Assembly: GCA_021234155.1 (NCBI GenBank)
Contig: JAJEKV010000058.1
Span: 8,492,992-8,556,991 of the forward strand
Direction of reading: 5' to 3'
Origin: Isoetes taiwanensis
Lineage: Eukaryota > Streptophyta > Lycopodiopsida > Isoetales > Isoetaceae
DNA: 64,000 nt
Below the pieces are notes generated by a model. The model ran no database searches. It was given only the letters and a program-made list of their open reading frames with translations, and had not been told where the DNA came from. Positions 15,001-27,927 of the stretch are shown here, one piece after another (the first letter of the stretch is position 1; every line of letters begins with the position of its first letter). A program made the translations under genes and the position numbers.

Positions 15001-18000
15001 AGCCAGCGAGGCGAATCCTGCAGTCGCCAGGTGTAAAACCAAAGTGTTTTATCGTTAGAGACATTCTGCGGAGCTCGGAATGGCGATTACGACCCGCCAC
15101 ATCGTCAGGAGCCGAAATTACCCTAGAGACCAAGTTGCGCGGTGCGTTTTGCAAGAAACACTTCGCCCCTCGTTGCGGTGCGACGGCCACCTCCTAGGCC
15201 AATTGACTCACGAGTGTGTTCGATAAGGTCCAAAAATCCAACATCGTCGGAGAACTTATCAAACGCGAAGCGTCTGCGTCGGCAAGTGTAGAAGCCAGAA
15301 GTATTTTTATGGATTCGAGACATTGCGGAGCTCGGGTAAAGTGCGACTTAGCCACATCGTCGAGGCCAGAAATTACCCTAAGACCAGTTACGCGGTCATT
15401 TTGCAAAAGAAAGAAACACTACGCCCTACGTTGCGATGTCGGCAATACCTCTGAGCCAATTGACTACAGTGTGTTGGACATGAGATAGTTTGGCCTTCCT
15501 CGAGAAGGGGTGGTCTTCTGGCCATGAAACTTGGTCCCCAGGGGGCAATGTCGGCGTTTGAGTCCATTGGCGAGCGAAATCATGATTGGGGAGGGAAGTT
15601 GCCCGTCCGCATGGCGGGGCTTAGCCGGGGAGAGGACTTTTTTTGGGGCAAAGCTACTTCCGGATGGTTTTAGGGTCCCTGCTCGGTGTCAACACCCCCC
15701 CCTCGTCAAGACCGCGGCGCCAAAGGTCCTAGTCGAATCGACAAGGTAGAGAGCCTCCGGCGTAAACCCTCTGAGTTGCAGGGTTCTACTTGGGGTTTGC
15801 GTTTTGGGTCTGCCAGTTTTGGTCTTTTGCACGCAGGACTTGGCGATAAGATCTTGATTGAGAATCGAAGCAAGAGGGGGCGGAATGGAGTTTGGATCGT
15901 ACTCCTCATTTGTGGCGGTTAAGTAAAGGCGACTTTTGCGATAGCAAGACATTCATAAATTCATGTAATTAATACACATGATGCGAATTAAATTCTTTTT
16001 TTGTGCAAGCTTCCTAAGTCATCGCCAACATCTGAGCCAGTTTTCAAAATTTCTGGACAAGATTTAGATCAAAGTGTTTGCATTAGAGCGGTCAGGGCGG
16101 CTTTGTTGTTGGGCAGCCGGCACACTTGCCCAAAGTCAAACAAGGCGGGGACCTTGCAAGGCCACCTCATTAGGGGGAGAGTCCAGGACCCGGGGTGAGC
16201 CCCAAAAAGTTTCGAGGCGGCCTTTCTGGCGGCGCTCCAGGGGGGCCGTGCGCTAAAGACCACACTCCGGGATCTCGGTTCCCCTATCCGACCGTTTGAA
16301 TCCTTCGTTCAAGGAATTTTCACCGATAAGGTCAAAAAAATCCAACATCCGTCCGGGAGAACTTATCAAGCTGCGAAGCGTCCTGCGGTCGGCCAGATGT
16401 AGAAACCAAAGTGTTTTGTCGTTCGGACATTCGCGGAGGCTCTCGGAATGGCGATTCGACCATACATCGTCCGGGAGGCCGAAATTACCCTAGAGACCAA
16501 GTTGCTTGCGGTCATTTTGCAAAAAAAGAAAACACTTCGCCCTACGTTTGCGGTATTCGGCATGACCACCTCCTAGGCCAATTGATTTCTGAGTGTGTTG
16601 GACATGAATGGTTTGGCGCTTCCTCTCGAAGGGTGGTCTTACGGCCATGAAACTTGGTCCCCGAGGGGGCAATGTCGACGTTTGAGTCCATTGGCGAGGC
16701 CGAATCATGATTAGGAGAGGGGAAGTTGCCCGTCCGTCGCCCGGGGAGCCGGGGAGAGGACTTTTGGGGCAAAGGCATTGCCAGGATGGTTTTAGGGTCC
16801 CACCTAACACGGTGTCAACACCCCCCTCACGTCAAGACGGCGCCAAAGATCCTAGTCGAATCGACAAGGATAGAGCCTCGAAAGCGTAAACCCTACAGTT
16901 GCCGGGTTCTAGCGGGGTTTGCGTTTTGGGGTGCCGAGTTTTGATCTTTTGCACTTGGGACTTGGCTATAAGATGCGATTGAGAATGCGAAGCAAGAGGC
17001 AGCCGGAATGGAGTTTGGATACAGCCTCCTCCCGTTGTGGCGGTTAGAAGTAAAAGGCGACTTTTGCAGTAGCAAGACATTCATAAATTCGTAATTAATG
17101 CATAGTACGGAATTAAATTTTGATTTTTTTTGTCGAGGGCTTCCTAAGTCATCGCCAACATACTGAGCCCGATTTTCAAAATTTACGGACAAGGTTTAGA
17201 TCAAAGTGTTTGCATTAGAGCGGTCGGGGCTTTGTTGTTGGGCGGCCGAGCTGGCACACTTGCCCAAGTCAAACAAGGCGGGACCTTGCAAGGCCACCTC
17301 ATTAGAGGGGAGAGTCCAGGACCCCAAGAGGCGAGCCCCAAAAAGTTTCAGAGGCGACCTTTCTGGCTCCCGGGGGGCAAATGCGCTAAAGACCACACTC
17401 GGGATCTCGGTTCCCCCCTATCCAACCGTTGAATCGCCGTTCAAGGGCCCCTGTCTCGATAAGGTCAAAAACCAACATCCGTCAGGAGAACTTATCAAAC
17501 CCTTGGCGTCTGCTTGTCGGCCAGGTGTAGAAACCAAAGTGTTTTGTCGTTCGGACATTGCGGAGGCTCAGGAATGGCGATTCGACCGCCACATCGTCCG
17601 GGGGCGAAAGTACCCTAGAGACCAAGTTGCACGGTCATTTTTGCAAAGAAAGAAAACACTACGCCCTACGTTCGCGATATTCGACGACCACCTCCTAGGC
17701 CAATTGACTCACGAGTGTGTTGGACATGAGATAGTTTGACGCTTCCTCGAGAAGGGGGTGGTCTTCGGCCATGAAACTTGGTCCCCGGGGCAATGTCGGC
17801 GTTTGAGTCCATTGGCAGAGCGAATCATGATTAGGGAGAGGAAGTTGCCGCCCGTCGCCCGGGGTGGCCGGGGAGAGGACTTTTGGGGCAAGCTACTTCC
17901 GGATGGTTTTAGGGTCCACCGCCGGGTGTCAACACCCCCTCTACGTCAAGACACGGCTCAAGGTCCTAGTCGAATCGACAAGGATAGAGCCTCCGGCGTA

Positions 18001-21000
18001 AACCCCACGAGTTGCCGGGTTCTAGCGGGGGTTTGCGTTTTGGGTGCCGAATTTTTGGTCTTTTGCACTTGGGACTTGGCCGATAAGATGCAGTTGAGAA
18101 TGCGAAGCAAGGGGAGGCCCGGCGGAATGGAGTTTGGATCTGTACTCCTCCGTTGTGGCGGTTAGAAGTAAAGGGCGACTTTTGCGGTAGCAAGACATTC
18201 ATAAATTCGTAATTAATACATAGTACGGAATTAAATTTTGATTTTTTTTTGTCAGCAAGCTTCCTAAGTCATCGCCAACATACGGCCGGTTTTCAAAATT
18301 TCGGACAAGATTTAGATCAAAGTGTTTGCATTAGAGCGGTCCGGGCAGACTTTGTTGTTGGGCAGCAGAGCCGGCACACTTGCCCAAGTCAAACAAGGCG
18401 AGGACCTTGCAAGGCCACCTCATTAGAGGGGAGAGTCCGGACCCAGAGGCGAGCCCCAAAAAGTTTCCCAGGCCTTTCTGGCGGCGCTCCCGGGGGGCCG
18501 TGACGCTAAAGACCACACTCCGGGATCTCGGTTCCCCTATCCGGCCGTTGAATCCGCCGTTCAAGGGCCCTGTCTTGATAAGGTCAAAAAATCCAACATC
18601 CGTCCCGTGAGAACTTATCAAACGCCGGCGTCTGCGGTCGGCCAGGTGTAGAAACCAAAGTGTTTTGTCGTTCGGACGTGCGGAGGCTCGGGAATGGCGA
18701 CATTCGACTTCGCCACATCGTCGGAGGGCGAAATTACCCTAGAGACCAAGTTGCACGGTCATTTTTGCAAAAGAAAGAAACACTTACGCCCTACGTTGCG
18801 AAGATTCGGCGGTGACCACCTCCTAGGCCAAGTGACTACGAGTGTGTTGGACATGAGATAGTTTGACGCTTCCTCGAGAAGGGGTGGTCTTCTGGCCATG
18901 AAACTTGGTCCCCGGGGCAATGTCGGCGTTTTTGAGTCCATTGGCGAGCGAATCATGATTAGGAGAGGGGAAGTTGCGTCCCGTCGCCCGGGGCCGCCGG
19001 GGAGAGGACTTTTTGGGGCAAGCCGCTTCCGGATGGTTTTAGGGTCCCTGCTCACGGTGTCAACACCCCCTCTACGTCAAGACGGCGCCAAGGTCCTAGT
19101 CGAATCGACAAGGATAGAGCCTCAAGCGTAAACCGTATGAGTTGCGGTTTCTAGCGGGGGTTTTGCGTTTTGGGTGCCGAGATTTTGGTCTTTTGCACTT
19201 GGGACTTGGCGATAAGATGCGATTGAGAAAGCGAAGCAAGGGGAACTGCAGAATGGAGTTTGGATCATTACTCTCCTCCCGTTGTGGCGATTAGAAGTAA
19301 AGGGCGACTTTTGCGGTAGCAAGACATTCATAAATTCGTAATTAATGCATAGTACGGAATTAAATTTTGATTTTTTGTCGGTGGGCTTCCTAAGTCATCG
19401 CCAACATCTGAGGCCAGTTTTCAAAATTTCTGGACAAGGTTTAGATCAAAGTGTTTGCATTAGAGCGGTTCGGGCAGCTTGTTGTTGGGCAGCAGTGAGC
19501 GGCACACTTGCCCAAGTCAAACAAGGCGGGACCTTGCAAGGCCACCTCATTCGAGGGGAGAGTCCGGACCCCAAAGGCGAGCCCCAAAAAGTTTCCCGGT
19601 GACCTTTCTGGCGGCGGCTCCCGGGGGCCCGTGCGCTAAAGACCACACTCGGGATCTCGGTTCCCCTATCCACCGTTGAATCCTTCGTTCAAGGGCCCTG
19701 TCTCGATAAGGTCCAAAAATCCAACATCGTAGGAGAACTTATCAAACCCATGGCAGATCTGCGGTCGGCCAGTGTAGAAACCAAAGTGTTTTGTCGTTCG
19801 GACATTGCGGAGGCTCAGGGTTGGCGATTCGACTTCCGCCACATCGTCGGGAGGCGAAATTACCCTAGAGACCAAGTTGTTGCGGTCATTTTTGCAAAAG
19901 AAAGAAACACTTACGCCCCCACGTTGCAATGATTGATGACCACCTCCTAGGCCAATTGACTACGAGTGTGTTGGACATGAGATAGTTTGACGCTTCCTCG
20001 AGAAGGGGTGGTCTTCTTGGCCATGAAACTTGGTCCCCGGGGCAATGTCGGCGTTTGAGTCCATTGGCGAGCGAATCATGATTCGGAGAGGGGAAGTTGC
20101 CCGTCCGTCGCCCGGGGCCGCCCGGGAGAGGACTTTTGGGGCAAGCTACTTGGGATGGTTTTAGGGTCCCTGCTGGTGTCAACACCCCCCTCTACGTCAA
20201 GACACGGCGCCAAGGTCTTAGTCGAATCGACAAGGATAGAGCCTCAAAGCGTAAAACCCTATGAGTTGCGAGGTTCTAGCGGGGTTTGCGTTTTGGGTCC
20301 GAAGTTTTGGTCTTTTGCACTTGGGACTTGGCGATAAGATCACGATTGAGAATGCGAAGCAAGAGGGCGGAATGGAGTTTGGATCGTACTCCTCCCGTTG
20401 TGGCGGTTAGAAGTAAAAAGGCGACTTTGCGGTAGCAAGACATTCATAAATTCGTAATTAATACATAGTACGGAATTAAATTTTGATTTTTTGTCGGCAA
20501 GCTTCCTAAGTCATCGCCAACATCTGAGCCGGTTTTCAAAATTTCTGGACAAGATTTAGATCAAAGTGTTTGCATTAGAGCGGTCAGGGCAGCTGTTGTT
20601 GGCAGTAGAGGCCGCACACTTGCCCAAGTCAAACAAGGCCGGGACCTTGCAAGGCCACCTCATTAGAGGGGAGAGTGGGACCCCGGGAGGCGAGCCCCAA
20701 AAAGTTTCCGAGGCAGCCTTTCACGGCGCTCCCCGGGGCGATGCGCTAAAGACCACACTCGGGATCTCCGGTTCCCCTATCCGGCCGTTGAATCCTTCGT
20801 TCAAGGGCCCTGTCTCGATAAGGTCCAAAAAATCCAACATCCGTCCCGTGAGAACTTATCAAACCCATGGCGTCTGCGGTCGGCCGTGTAGAAACCAAAG
20901 TGTTTTGTCGTTCGGACATTGCGGAGGCTCGGAATGGCGATTCGACTTCGCCACATCGTCGGGAGGCGAAATTACCCTAGAGACCAAGTTGCCGCGGTCA

Positions 21001-24000
21001 TTTTTGCAAAGAAAGAAACACTTCGCCCTACGTTGCGGTATTCGACGGTGACCACCTCCTAGGTAGATTGACTACGAGTGTGTTGGACATGAGATAGTTT
21101 GGCAGCTTCCTCGAGAAGGGGTGGTCTTACGGCCATGAAACTTGGTCCCGAGGGGGCAATGTCGGCGTTTGAGTCCATTGGCGAGCGAATCATGATTAGG
21201 AGAGGGAAGTTGCGTCCGTCGCCCGGGGGGCCGGGGAGAGGACTTTTGGGGCAAAGCTGCTTCCCGGATGGTTTTAGGGTCCCTGCTCGTGTCAACACCC
21301 CCCTACGTCAAGACGCGGCGCCAAAGATCCTAGTCGAATCGACAAGGATAGAGCCTCTCGAAAGCGTAAACCCTACTGAGTTGCCGGGTTCTAGCGGGGG
21401 TTTGCGTTTGGGTGCCGAGTTTTGATCTTTTGCACTTGGGACTTGGCCGATAAGATGCAGTTGAGAATGCGAAGCAAGGGAAGGCGGCGGAATGGAGTTT
21501 GGATCTGTACTCCTCCCGTTGTGGCGGGTTAAGTAAAAGGCGGCTTTTGCGGTAGCAAGACATTCATAAATTCGTAATTAATGCATAGTACGGAATTAAA
21601 TTTTGATTTTTTGTCGCCAGGCTTCTAAGTCATCGCCAACATCTGAGCCAGTTTTCAAAATTCTGGACAAGGTTTAGATCAAAGTGTTTGCATTAGAGCG
21701 GTCAAGGCGACTGTTGTTGGGCAGCGGTAGCGGCACACTTGCCCAAGTCAAACAAGGCCAGGGACCTTGCAAGGCCACCTCATTAGAGGGGAGAGTCCAG
21801 GACCCCAAGAGGCGAGCCCCAAAAAGTTTCGAGGCGGCCTTTCTGGGCTCCCTCCCCAGACCCGCGCTAAAGACCACACTCGGGATCTCGGTTCCCCTAT
21901 CCGGCCAGTTGAATCGCCGTTCAAGGGCCCCTGTCTCGATAAGGTCCAAAAAATCCAACATCCGTCAGGAGAACTTATCAAAAGCGAGCGAATCCTATGG
22001 CGATCGGCCAGGTGTAGAAACCAAAGTGTTTTGTCGTTCGGACATTGCGGGAGCTCGGAATGGCGATTCGACTGGGCCACATCGTCGGGGAGGCGAAATT
22101 ACCCTAGAGACCAAGTTGCGGTCATTTTGCAAAAGAAAGAAACACTTCGCCCTCGTTTGCAACATTATTCGACCACCTCCTAGGCCAATTGACTACGAGT
22201 GTGTTGGACATGAGATAGTTTGGCGCTTCCTCGAGAAGGGGTGGTCTTACGGCCATGAAACTTGGTCCCCGGGGCATGTCGGCGTTTGAGTCCATTGGCG
22301 AGCGAATCATGATTCCAGGAGGGAAGTTGCCGTCGTCGCCGGAGGCCGCCGGGAGAGGACTTTTGGGCAAAGGCTGCTTCCGGATGGTTTTAGGGTCCCT
22401 GCTCGGTGTCAACACCCCCTACGTCAAGACACGGTGCAAGGTCCTAGTCGAATCGACAAGGATAGAGCCTCGAAGCGTAAACCGTATGAGTTGCCGGGTT
22501 CTAGGGATTTGCGTTTTGGGTGCCGAGTTTTGGTCTTTTGCACGCAGGACTTGGCCGATAAGATGCGATTTGAACGCGAAGCAAAGAGGCAGCGCAGAAT
22601 GGAGTTTGGATCTATACTCCTCCGTTGTGGCGGTTAGAAGTAAAGGGCGACTTTGCGATGTAGCAAAGAGATTCATAAATTCGTAATTAATGCATAGTAC
22701 GGAATTAAATTTTGATTTTTGTGTGAGAGCTTCCTAAGTCATCGCCAACATCTGAGCCCGGTTTTCAAAATTTACGGACAAGGTTTAGATCAAAGTGTTT
22801 GCATTAGAGCGGTTAGGGCAGCTTGTTGTTGGGCAACCGGCAGCACACTTGCCCAAGTCAAACAAGGCCAGGACCTTGCAAGGCCACCTCATTCGAGGGG
22901 AGAGTCAGGACCCCAAGAGGCGAGCCCAAAAAAGTTTCGAGGCGACCTTTCTGGCGGCGCTCCCGGGGGCCGTGCGCTAAAGACCACACTCCGGATCTCG
23001 GTTCCCCTATCCAACCGTTGAATCCTTCGTTCAAGGGCCCTGTCTCGATAAGGTCCAAAAAATCCAACATCCGTAAAGGGAGAACTTATCAAACCCAGCG
23101 AAGCGTCTGCGATCGGCAGGTGTAGAAACCAAAGTGTTTTGTCGTTCGGACATTCGCGGAGGCTCCGGAATGGCGATTCGACTCCGCCACATCGTCGGGG
23201 AGGCGAAATTACCCTAGAGACCAAGTTGCACGGTCATTTTTTTTGCAAAAGAAAGAAACACTTAAGCCCTACGTTTGCGGTATTAAAACTGACCACCTCT
23301 AGGCCAATTATTTACGAGTGTGTTGGACATGAGATAGTTTGACGCTTCCTCGAGAAGGGGTGGTCTTACGGCCATGAAACTTGGTCCCGGGGCAATGTCG
23401 GCGTTTGAGTCCATTGGCGAGCCGAATCATGATTGGGAGAGGGGAAGTTGCCCGTCGTCGCGGGGCCGCCGGGAGAGGACTTTTGGGGCAAGCTGCTTTC
23501 CGGATGGTTTTAGGGTCCCTGCTGGTGTCAACACCCCCTCACGTCAAGAGACGCGGCAAGGTCCTAGTCGAATCGACAAGGGCCGAGCCTCAAAGCGTAA
23601 ACCCTACGAGTTGCCGGGTTCTAGCGGGGTTTTGCGTTTTGAATGCTTGGTTTTGGTCTTTTGCACTTGGGACTTGGCCGATAAGATGCGATTGAGAATG
23701 CGGTGAAGCAAGGGAGGCTGACGGAATGGAGTTTGGATCTGTACTCCTCCCGTTGTGGCGGTTAGAAGTAAAGGGCGCTTTTGCGGTAGCAAGACATTCA
23801 TAAATTCGTAATTAATACATAGTATGGAATTAAATTCTGATTTTTTGTCGAGCAAGCTTCTAAGTCATCGCCAACATCTGAGCCGATTTTCAAAATTTCT
23901 GGACAAGATTTAGATCAAAGTGTTTGCATTAGAACGGTCAGGGCGACTGTTGTTGGGCAGGTGAGCTGGCACACTTGCCCAAGTCAAACAAGGCGGGACC

Positions 24001-24320
24001 TTGCAAGGCCACCTCATTCGGGGGAGAGTCCAGGACCCCAAGAGGCGAGCCCCAAAAAGTTTCCGAGGCGACCTTTCTGGCGGCGCTCCCGGGGGCCGTC
24101 GCTAAAGACCACACTCCGGATCTCGGTTCCCCTATCCAACCGTTGAATCCCCCGTTCAAAGGGCCCTGTCTCGATAAGGTCCAAAAATCCAACATCCGTC
24201 CGGGAGAACTTATCAAACCTTGAAAGCGTCTGCGGTCGGCCAGGTGTAGAAACCAAAGTGTTTTGTCGTTCGGACATTCGCGGAGGCTCAGGAATGGCGA
24301 TTCGACTTCGCCACATCGTC
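1..24320. repeat. 1.12-kb tandem satellite array, left block
   Basis: Head-to-tail copies of a ~1.12-kb unit. An AT-rich landmark (TCATAAATTCGTAATTAAT) recurs at 51, 1172, 2290, 3411, 4536, 5647, 6785, 7900, 9010, 10131, 11233, 12355, 13471, 14581, 15953, 17091, 18199, 19328, 20444, 21564, 22673 and 23798. Spacings are 1,102-1,138 bp, except one of 1,372 bp that holds an internal duplication. Each unit has the AT-rich core and GC-rich remaining sequence. Other constant blocks include ACCTTGCAAGGCCACCTCATT, GGAGAACTTATCAA, GTGTTGGACATGAGATAG and TAGTCGAATCGACAAGGATAG. Recurrent ORFs (often starting MFALERS) change frame and length from copy to copy, so the unit is judged non-coding. The array runs off the left edge of the window. 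Centromeric or pericentromeric identity is an inference from size and retroelement context only. No match to rDNA spacer or a known satellite was recognised. Confidence 0.97.
14955..15475. repeat. Partial internal duplication inside one satellite unit
   Basis: The segment running from CGATAAGG to GAGTGTGTT of the unit occurs twice in a row: 14,955-15,220 and 15,221-15,475. The abrupt junction is at 15,220/15,221. This accounts for the 1,372-bp landmark spacing. The two copies differ from each other and from neighbouring units more than usual, so the duplication is not a simple recent doubling. Unequal exchange within the array is the likely cause. Confidence 0.85.
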
Positions 24321-27300
24321 CCGGGGGTTCACCTCTATATAAGGGGCATATGGCATAATGCGTGCATCAAGTCGGGAGAAACCCCCCTCGTATCTGGTGA
24401 CCCTCCATAGAAACCCTATGTATCACGGTCCCATCTTGTCGAAGAATCATACCCGATTCCATATTTTTACACCGGTCTAAGCACTTCTTGCCCTACCCTC
24501 AACCTTATTTTCGTCCATTTTTCATTCATGTATCCTACCCTCTACAGGTATTTTTACATCCGGTCGCAAATGTTGCAAGCTTCACAAGTTGTGTTCATTA
24601 GTGATCTTAGAGCATTTGTAGAGGACCGTAAATTTTGGGAACTCTGGTATGTGTTCCATGATCAATGTTGAGCCAAATGTACTCCCAAGCTGGGTTCAAG
24701 TTATTCTACACTTGACCCCAATCATGGTTTCTGTGGGGTTTTCTGGCTTATCTCGGTGAAGATAATGGTTTAACTCCACATGTGCACAATGAATCAAAAT
24801 GTCGAGAGCCTAAATGATGTTAGCGCAAGTGGTCTAAGTTTGTTTTGCATCATTATTTCATGCGGTGTGTCTTGAACGCACGTAATTCAAACAGAGTGGA
24901 CACAAAGATGCCAACGTCACAATACCCATAACTTATTATCCTTATAAATGTTTTCCAAATCATTTTAGCTTGTTGACCTTGATTTGTTGCAACCTGAAAT
25001 TTTAATCCTTAAGGCAATCATTAGGAAATGCCTTGTGCATATTTACAAACTAGAACATAATATATTGCATTACCTAGTTATGGAAAAGGATTTGTGAACT
25101 GCAATAGGCATTGCATCCATCATCCGGTGGTCCTCAAGAGTTTAGCATTAAATAAGGCAAAATGCCTAAGCTTGAAAGAGTCAAGACGGGAACTTGCAAA
25201 ATAATATGATATGGTTGCAAAATAATATGATATGGTTGAAGTAGATAACATATACTTACCTATTTAGAAAAAGAGCCAAAGGCATACTAGGCATTCCATC
25301 TTAATGCCCACTTCTGACGGAATTTTTGGCTCTATTGATCAATTTGCTAAGTAATTTATATTTTTCATTTTAGGTGACAACTCTGACAGGTCATTTCAAT
25401 GCGTTGTTGGAGAACGTGCAGATGATCTTCATAGGACCAAGAAAGAGAATAGAAAATTGAAAAAACAGAGCAAGAAGTAAGCGGGACATGAAGAAGAATT
25501 TTGAGAACACTTGTTTGACATTCCAAATCTTATGCATGCAATGCGTATTGACATCTAAGCTATAAATTAATTTACCTCTTACCGTCAATAACATATACGC
25601 TCTATCTTTGCTTGGGTTACGCAACTCTGAGTTCTATCTTATGCATCTTTGCCCATATCCAGAAATCAATGTTTGTGTCATGAACTCCATGTTTACTTGG
25701 TAATCTTCCAAAGCTCCTAGACGCAGTATCCAAGTCTCCATATATGGGCATACATAAGTGCATGCCTCATCTGTTCAACTTCTGGATTATACTTGGTCAT
25801 CTTGATCGAAAGTTTCATGTCCCACATAATAATTATAAGGCATGCGAACCCGGCCTTGTGGATGCATTAATTACGTCTCTGTAGGTTACCCTTCCCCGAC
25901 TTTTTATGATTAAGCTTTCTCCTATCATGAATAACACCACATTTCACGTTTGATCAGAGTTCAACTAATATGCAACACAGCTAGAACTAGATTGACATGA
26001 GAAGCCATGTAATTTATGAGAGAGAAAAATATGTGCATGCCCTATGAGTTCAAACAAAGGAGGATTATATTATGTGCATTAGACATAGCTGGTAGAAATC
26101 CAATAAAAGTGGATAACTATTCTTTGTTTAAAATACCAAAATTTGGAACACATAGGCGACCAATAGAACAAATATGTAATGGCTCTAACAATCCTTCCAT
26201 GCAGATCTAGAATACATTACGTCTCTATCACTCTAGCCTCTAGAATAATTCAGTCAACTGCTGCAATTCAAGCTGATTCACTTTTTGCAAGCTTGTGGAG
26301 TCACGAAAACTTCCATTTCCATTTAAACCAATGCGGACCAAACATATGCTAGTATAATCTAGAGCAAACTAAACTACAAACATATAAATCCTTACCTTTT
26401 GAAATAATAAAAGCCCAGCGACATCAACGCTTTAATCACTTGAAGCTTCCATCGGCATTAACATTCAATTTCGAGAACATTGGAGTCCGTTTTGCTATCT
26501 AAGAGACTATTTATTTTAAAGAAAAACACGCAACAAAATTCCGTCCTTCCTTGTTACATCTCTATATAATCTGCAAAACTCTATCACGCAACCCGATGTA
26601 AGCATTTTCACAAAATTTGTCTTCTAATTTAATATTCCTTTCTCTTCTGTATGCCCTGATTTACAATGGACTCGAGAAATCTTCTTGGTCTCTAGAATAG
26701 ATTCAGCGACCACATTACCCTGATTTAATAGGTAAGATTTCCAAAAGACCTTAGAATACTGTTCCAGAATAAGCAAAAGCAAAAGATATATAGGTAGAAT
26801 GGAATAGCTGGGGCATCGAACTCCTTAAAATCTAATGGATCACGGAGAAGATCCATATGTACGATTTACCGCAAATATCATTCCAATGGTAAAAGGATAA
26901 AGGAAAATGCCATGCAAACGAGAGATCCTTACCTCATTTTGCAATCCAAGCGAAGCAAGCAAAACTAAGTAAAGTCATGAAGATGTCTACCAATCACAAA
27001 AGATGTGCATATCGCTAGCTAGGTAGATGTCCACGATCAGCGCTGCGGGTAAACAAACATGTTACGTCAGACATATTACTTCAGAGTCAAATACAAAAAA
27101 GAAATACAATCATGCAGTTTTCAACAGGCATATCAAAGAAGAGGGCAAAAAGCAAAGCACTTTTTCCATTCAACTCATACATGTTTTCATGTTCTATTTC
27201 ATAGTATTCTAGATCTAACTTCTTAGGCGGATCTATATCTACGCAATATATCTCATTAACTTTGTATTAACACCACCATTTTTTTCGAAAAATGATGAAA

Positions 27301-27927
27301 GCGAACACAGTATTGGGCGAGGTTTAAACTTCCAATCATGAGTCGTTACGGCGGTGCAAATATTTGAGCACGGCATTTCGACATATGAATAAGAACTTCG
27401 TGATCAAAACAACACCAACTTGAAGCGGTTCAAGCGAGCAAATATATGCCTCTCTATCGGTTATGGCATCGACCATGTACAAGCTATTGCATTTTTATGC
27501 AAAAGAAACCTTTCAAGCATCTTGGATTTGTTGCATCCACGAGGTCGCCAAACATTTTGAGCACACAATGCGGTGTAAACCGAGAAGACATGTGCTACTA
27601 TCGATTTCGGCACATCAAACATAAGCACCGCACTGTCGTTTTAAGCATAAATCACCAACAAGGGCATTTGCAAATGCCTCTTAGGGACGAAAAAAACTTC
27701 AAAACATTACCTCCAAAACACCAAATCCTAAAGCGTTTTTCGGCGACAAGCAGATTCAAAGCCCTAAAGCGTACTCTTACATATAGCTCCAAGAAATCCA
27801 TCCCGGCCGTGGAAAATGCATACATCGAAGCCAAAGCGTATGGCCCATGTATCGATACTATTTTTTGAAAAACCCCTCTTAGATCCACGCACATGTATTC
27901 TCACGGAATACATCGTGAACCCCAGGG
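24321..27927. mobile_element. Non-autonomous DNA transposon-like insertion (hAT-like) in the satellite
   Basis: This 3,607-bp block interrupts the satellite. It is flanked by direct copies of ACATCGTC (24,313-24,320 and 27,928-27,935). The left end reads CCGGGGGTTCAC and the right end, read inward, CCCTGGGGTTCAC, so it has 12-13-bp inverted termini. Removing the block plus one ACATCGTC gives a spacing of 1,120 bp between the flanking satellite landmarks (23,798 and 28,533), exactly one unit. An 8-bp target duplication is typical of the hAT superfamily; other superfamilies are less likely but not excluded. The interior is AT-rich, with no ORF above 140 codons and no recognisable transposase, so it would depend on a partner element. 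A 20-bp tandem duplication lies near 25,196-25,240. TATATAAG near 24,336 may be a TATA box. Confidence 0.7.

Noticed and set aside
1-24320. Ribosomal DNA or 5S array
   Set aside because: No conserved rRNA segment is recognisable in the unit on either strand.
27446-27868. 140-codon ORF near the right end of the hAT-like insertion
   Set aside because: No transposase or other domain is recognisable and the composition is not gene-like. Treated as chance.
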